NCBI GenBank assembly: GCA_021399435.1
Contig: JAJTUP010000012.1
Coordinates: 1,178,001-1,242,000, forward strand
Direction of reading: 5' to 3'
Source of the DNA: Diaporthe sp. PMI_573
Taxonomy: Eukaryota > Ascomycota > Sordariomycetes > Diaporthales > Diaporthaceae
DNA: 64,000 nucleotides
Shown: positions 57,513-64,000 of the stretch, in pieces
Position numbering within the stretch: position 1 is the first letter of the stretch
Layout of the letters: each line of letters starts with the position of its first letter
Notes under the pieces: generated by a model
What the model was told of the DNA's origin: nothing
Seen by the model: the letters and a program-made list of their open reading frames with translations, nothing else
The model's database searches: none
Position numbers and translations under genes: made by a program

Positions 57513-59902
57513 GCCAGAGACCTTCGTGCTCCGTGACACATATCCTACGGCCAGAGCAGGAATCGATCTTTGTCCACGCACGCGCACCCACTCCACACCG
57601 ACACATCAGTCCTTGATCCTCATTCAACCAAGAGACCGTCCGCTCGCCGGCGCTCGGGAACCTGTTTTACCCCAGCACGGCAGGCATGGGACCATGGGCA
57701 CGCTGTCGAGACTGACACACACCCACACCTGATACCCAGTGGGCTGCCCCCCCATGCAGAGACACGCAGGACACGGCATGGGAAAAGGGCTGACAACTTC
57801 CCAGGATAGGCTGTGAGTGGGTCACTAGGATTCTCGCTAGGCTGTAGCCGCTTGATTAACTTTTGCGCCGCTGCCAATCAAACTCAGAAGCCCGCCGCTC
57901 TGGCACATTAGGAGAGACCCTCCAGGGCTGCCAATGCACCCATCCCGCCTGGGCAGAGGCCACTGGGCCTTTCCTGCCGACAAGGAGAAGGCGGCCAACC
58001 GTCAAAACGCCCACCCTGCCCGTCCAACGACGCGCCATCCACTCGTAGCCGCCGCCTATCTCCCTAGGCGCAACGCCGGCATCAGAGAGCACTGTAGTCG
58101 ACATGTCTTGTCTCAGCGACCACATCGCCGGCCCGCATGGGATGGGAACCCGGATGGGATGGGAGCTAAGAGGGAGGGAACCGCCCGCCCCTCACTGTCG
58201 ACAAGCAGATGACGGTAGACTAGTAGATCCTCACATACCGAAGCACGCACGTATATAGACGTCCACTCATCCAGATCTCCCGTGGGACCGGCCCCCCCCC
58301 TGCCCCGCCGTCGTGTGCAACGCAACGCCGGTCGCATGCAGCTTGCTGCTGCCATACCGCTCAAGTGCTCCGCGTATTGGCAATCGGGGGTACTTCCCTG
58401 CGTGGCTGTGCGGCACTTCTGTCTCTCATCCCCACGCAACGCAAACGCAAACACTCTTTTTGAAAGTGCCCGGGGGTTTTATTTTTGGATGTATCCCGAA
58501 TCCCGTCCCCGGCAAAAACCCTCAATTTCGCCTGTGCTGAGAAAGAAGAAAAAATATGCTGCTGCTGAAAGTTACAAAAATACACGACGTGACACCCCAG
58601 ATTCATCATCAAACATCCAGGAACCGACACACACACCTGTCGGGGCCCCCGGGCGCCCGTCTTGCCATCCGATGTCCTTTTGCTCGACACCTGCATGATG
58701 GATGGGGGGGGGGCCTTACCCGGCCAGCCAGCCCAGCCCAGCCCTGCCGTGATAATCGCATTTCCCGTTTCTCCACTGTGTCAATCCTGTCGTCCCGCGT
58801 GTGCCAAACTGAGGCCTCGTAAAAGCTTACTGGAAACCGGGGAAGGGCCTTGCCTCAAAGCCATCCATCCACGCTCGCAGGGCGGGGTCAGTATGTTTTG
58901 AAACTCCCCCAACGGGTCCATGCCTCACGCTGCGTCACCTGGTGCCCGGCCGGCGTCACTCGAGCAGAGCAAGCGTTGGGGCTAGACCGCCCAATCGGCT
59001 CCTGAAAAGCGCCTAGCCGGCATCTTTCTTCGTTCTTTTTCGTCTTCGCTCCCGTCGGAATCTTCGTCCGATCTATGATGCCGGTCATTGCCACGGTGTG
59101 GTTAATGGGTAGGAAACGCCGGGAAACTATAATCCATGAGTTTGCTCATGCGCGGTACATCCTTGAACCCGAGCCTCCACACGGCAGAGAATGGGGGTGG
59201 GCTTCGGTGAGCCCACCGCCGTCAAGAGCGGTAGAAGAATGCTCCCCGGGGAAAATGATTTTCTGTATTCTGATTCTTGTCTCTAAAGACGTCCAATAAT
59301 GCTCAAGGGTTGTGCCTTGAAGAGGCCGCCACGCAGCTTTACTTGCATTCGGCATGCACGTCGGATTCGCACAGGTAATAGCCTCCCACACCTGGTGGCT
59401 TCAGCAGCCGGCCATGGGTACCACAAGAGACGGCTGGTTCCCGCCTGGGCGCGGTTCACAGGAGCGAATCGCCCCTCCCCCCCAAAAAAAGCCGACACTG
59501 CGGTAGGAATGTAGATATGTTGACCTCGAAGTAGGACCTCGTACTCCACTTCGCCCGAGAGGGCCAACGAAGCCGCGGTGAGTAATGGGTCTTGAAAGTT
59601 TGATCTTCCTGTGCACTAAAATTGAAAAATACCATGGAGCAATGGTTAAATTTCAGAGTGTTGGCCAGGTTCGTCCGGTATGATGGGGGCAAGAGACTGA
59701 GAGCGTTGGGTCAAGACATTTCACGACACCGAGCGACTGATTCTCGGCAAAGCTTGTTCATGGTTGTTTGGTGCGGTGTATCACTGCCATTCTTTTCCGA
59801 ATGGACGCGCCTAAGCTGTGAAAGAGCAAACCCTGAACTCCTCATGAAAAGCCTAAAGGTCCCAAACCACCATGCCTCATTATGTCAAGCTTTTTTTTCT
59901 CT

Positions 59903-60774
<872 letters not shown>

Positions 60775-61536
60775 ATTGACTGGTGGATGAGGGTTGGCTG
60801 GTGGTGGTGGGTTGGATTATTTTGAAAGGTCGTCCGTCAACTTCAGCAGCCAAAAGTCTCGTCGGGTTCGACCAGGAGCGAACTTGTCCCATTGAAATTT
60901 CAGCAATGGTGGGCAACTTTTGGAGATCACGTGCACCTGGACCCACCCTGGGCATTTGCCAGCGCTGATTGGTCCATCAACGAGCAGGGATCCCGGGCTC
61001 TCCTCCGGGTACCTTTGCGCAATACGACCTTGTGAGGAATACTCCCTCTGCAGCGTTTCTTCAAGGTTTCTGCTGAAGATCAGTTGTTTAGGTATTTTAC
61101 TGACTTGAAATCATGCTATATAGTATCTAATAGATACTCGGGGATCCCCGCAAGCCGTTCAGCTCGCTTTTGGCACCGGGTTGCCATTACTTGCTTTACC
61201 CACCCAGATGCAGCCAGTTTCAGGGGGGCCTATCTAGGTACAGAATACTATTTTCCTATCCTCAGGCACCGTAACTCCGATGCGTGCTCAATCTCTTCCA
61301 ATGATCTATGAGGCCAGCCGGTTGGATATTGTACGCCACATGCCGCACTCCGCAGGCGACCAGTCTCTTTCTCAAGAGTGTGCATAGGGCCCAACAGAGC
61401 GCCTCCCGCGTTACGAGGGCCGAGTTCCATCAGGATCGTGTACTTGAACTTGTGTGTATAATTTGCTTGGGCTATCTTTCTCAAAACACCTAAACTGCAC
61501 ATTCTCCAGCCAGAACCCTCCCGTTGCCTCCCACTT
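60775..61536. other. Spacer between SEC23 3' end and RPL12 promoter
   Basis: RPL12 is transcribed away from this spacer and SEC23 toward it, so it holds the RPL12 promoter next to 60,775 and the SEC23 3' UTR below 61,537. No open frame is convincing. Confidence 0.65.

Positions 61537-64000
<2,464 letters not shown>

Larger units (their letters stand above)
55203..59902. other. Intergenic, OGT promoter and spacer
   Basis: No convincing gene. It holds the OGT upstream region with a GGA/GGT/GAT repeat, a cluster of GTACCT inverted repeats, and CTGC-type tetranucleotide and GGGCA repeats. Open frames overlap on both strands without domains. Confidence 0.5.

Overview
This window is a filamentous ascomycete (Pezizomycotina) nuclear contig, most likely from a Sordariomycete. 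The evidence is: many short introns (52-114 bases) with GT..AG ends and CTAAC/CTGAC-type branch sites; a five-exon ribosomal protein L12 gene; fungal-type Sec23 and O-GlcNAc transferase genes; a DUF4360 secreted-protein gene; remnants of a HET-domain protein and a CorA-like transporter; and AT-rich stretches with transition-type decay of the kind RIP (repeat-induced point mutation) leaves. I cannot name the species. About a dozen genes or gene remnants can be supported in 64 kb, which is sparse for such a fungus.

Layout. (1) 0.2-14.4 kb is housekeeping-like: a possible membrane-protein tail at the left edge, a Ser/Lys-rich unknown protein (minus), a Cys-motif plus coiled-coil protein (plus), an NCBP3-like cap-binding protein (plus) and a three-exon coiled-coil protein (plus). 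(2) 14.4-24.1 kb holds no convincing gene, only simple repeats. (3) 24.1-25.1 kb is a two-repeat Myb-like DNA-binding protein (minus). (4) 25.1-36.0 kb again lacks a convincing gene. (5) 36-49 kb looks like an accessory island: a DUF4360 secreted-protein gene with one in-frame stop, a tRNA-Gly(GCC), a 0.7-kb element with 40-bp terminal inverted repeats, a membrane/coiled-coil gene and its truncated inverted paralogue, a 34-bp minisatellite, a two-exon unknown gene, a decayed HET-like gene, an exact 5'-half copy of the tRNA-Gly, and a decayed CorA-like transporter. (6) 50.3-55.2 kb is a large three-exon O-GlcNAc transferase (minus). (7) 59.9-64 kb holds RPL12 and SEC23 in tandem (minus); SEC23 runs off the right edge.

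The core genes cover basic cell functions (mRNA cap binding, translation, COPII vesicle budding, nucleocytoplasmic protein glycosylation, transcription) and form no pathway cluster. The island at 36-49 kb gathers genes typical of variable fungal regions, most of them broken. I found no complete novel system. The most unusual signal is the tRNA half at 47,525-47,560, whose ends match the mature tRNA 5' end and the base after the anticodon.
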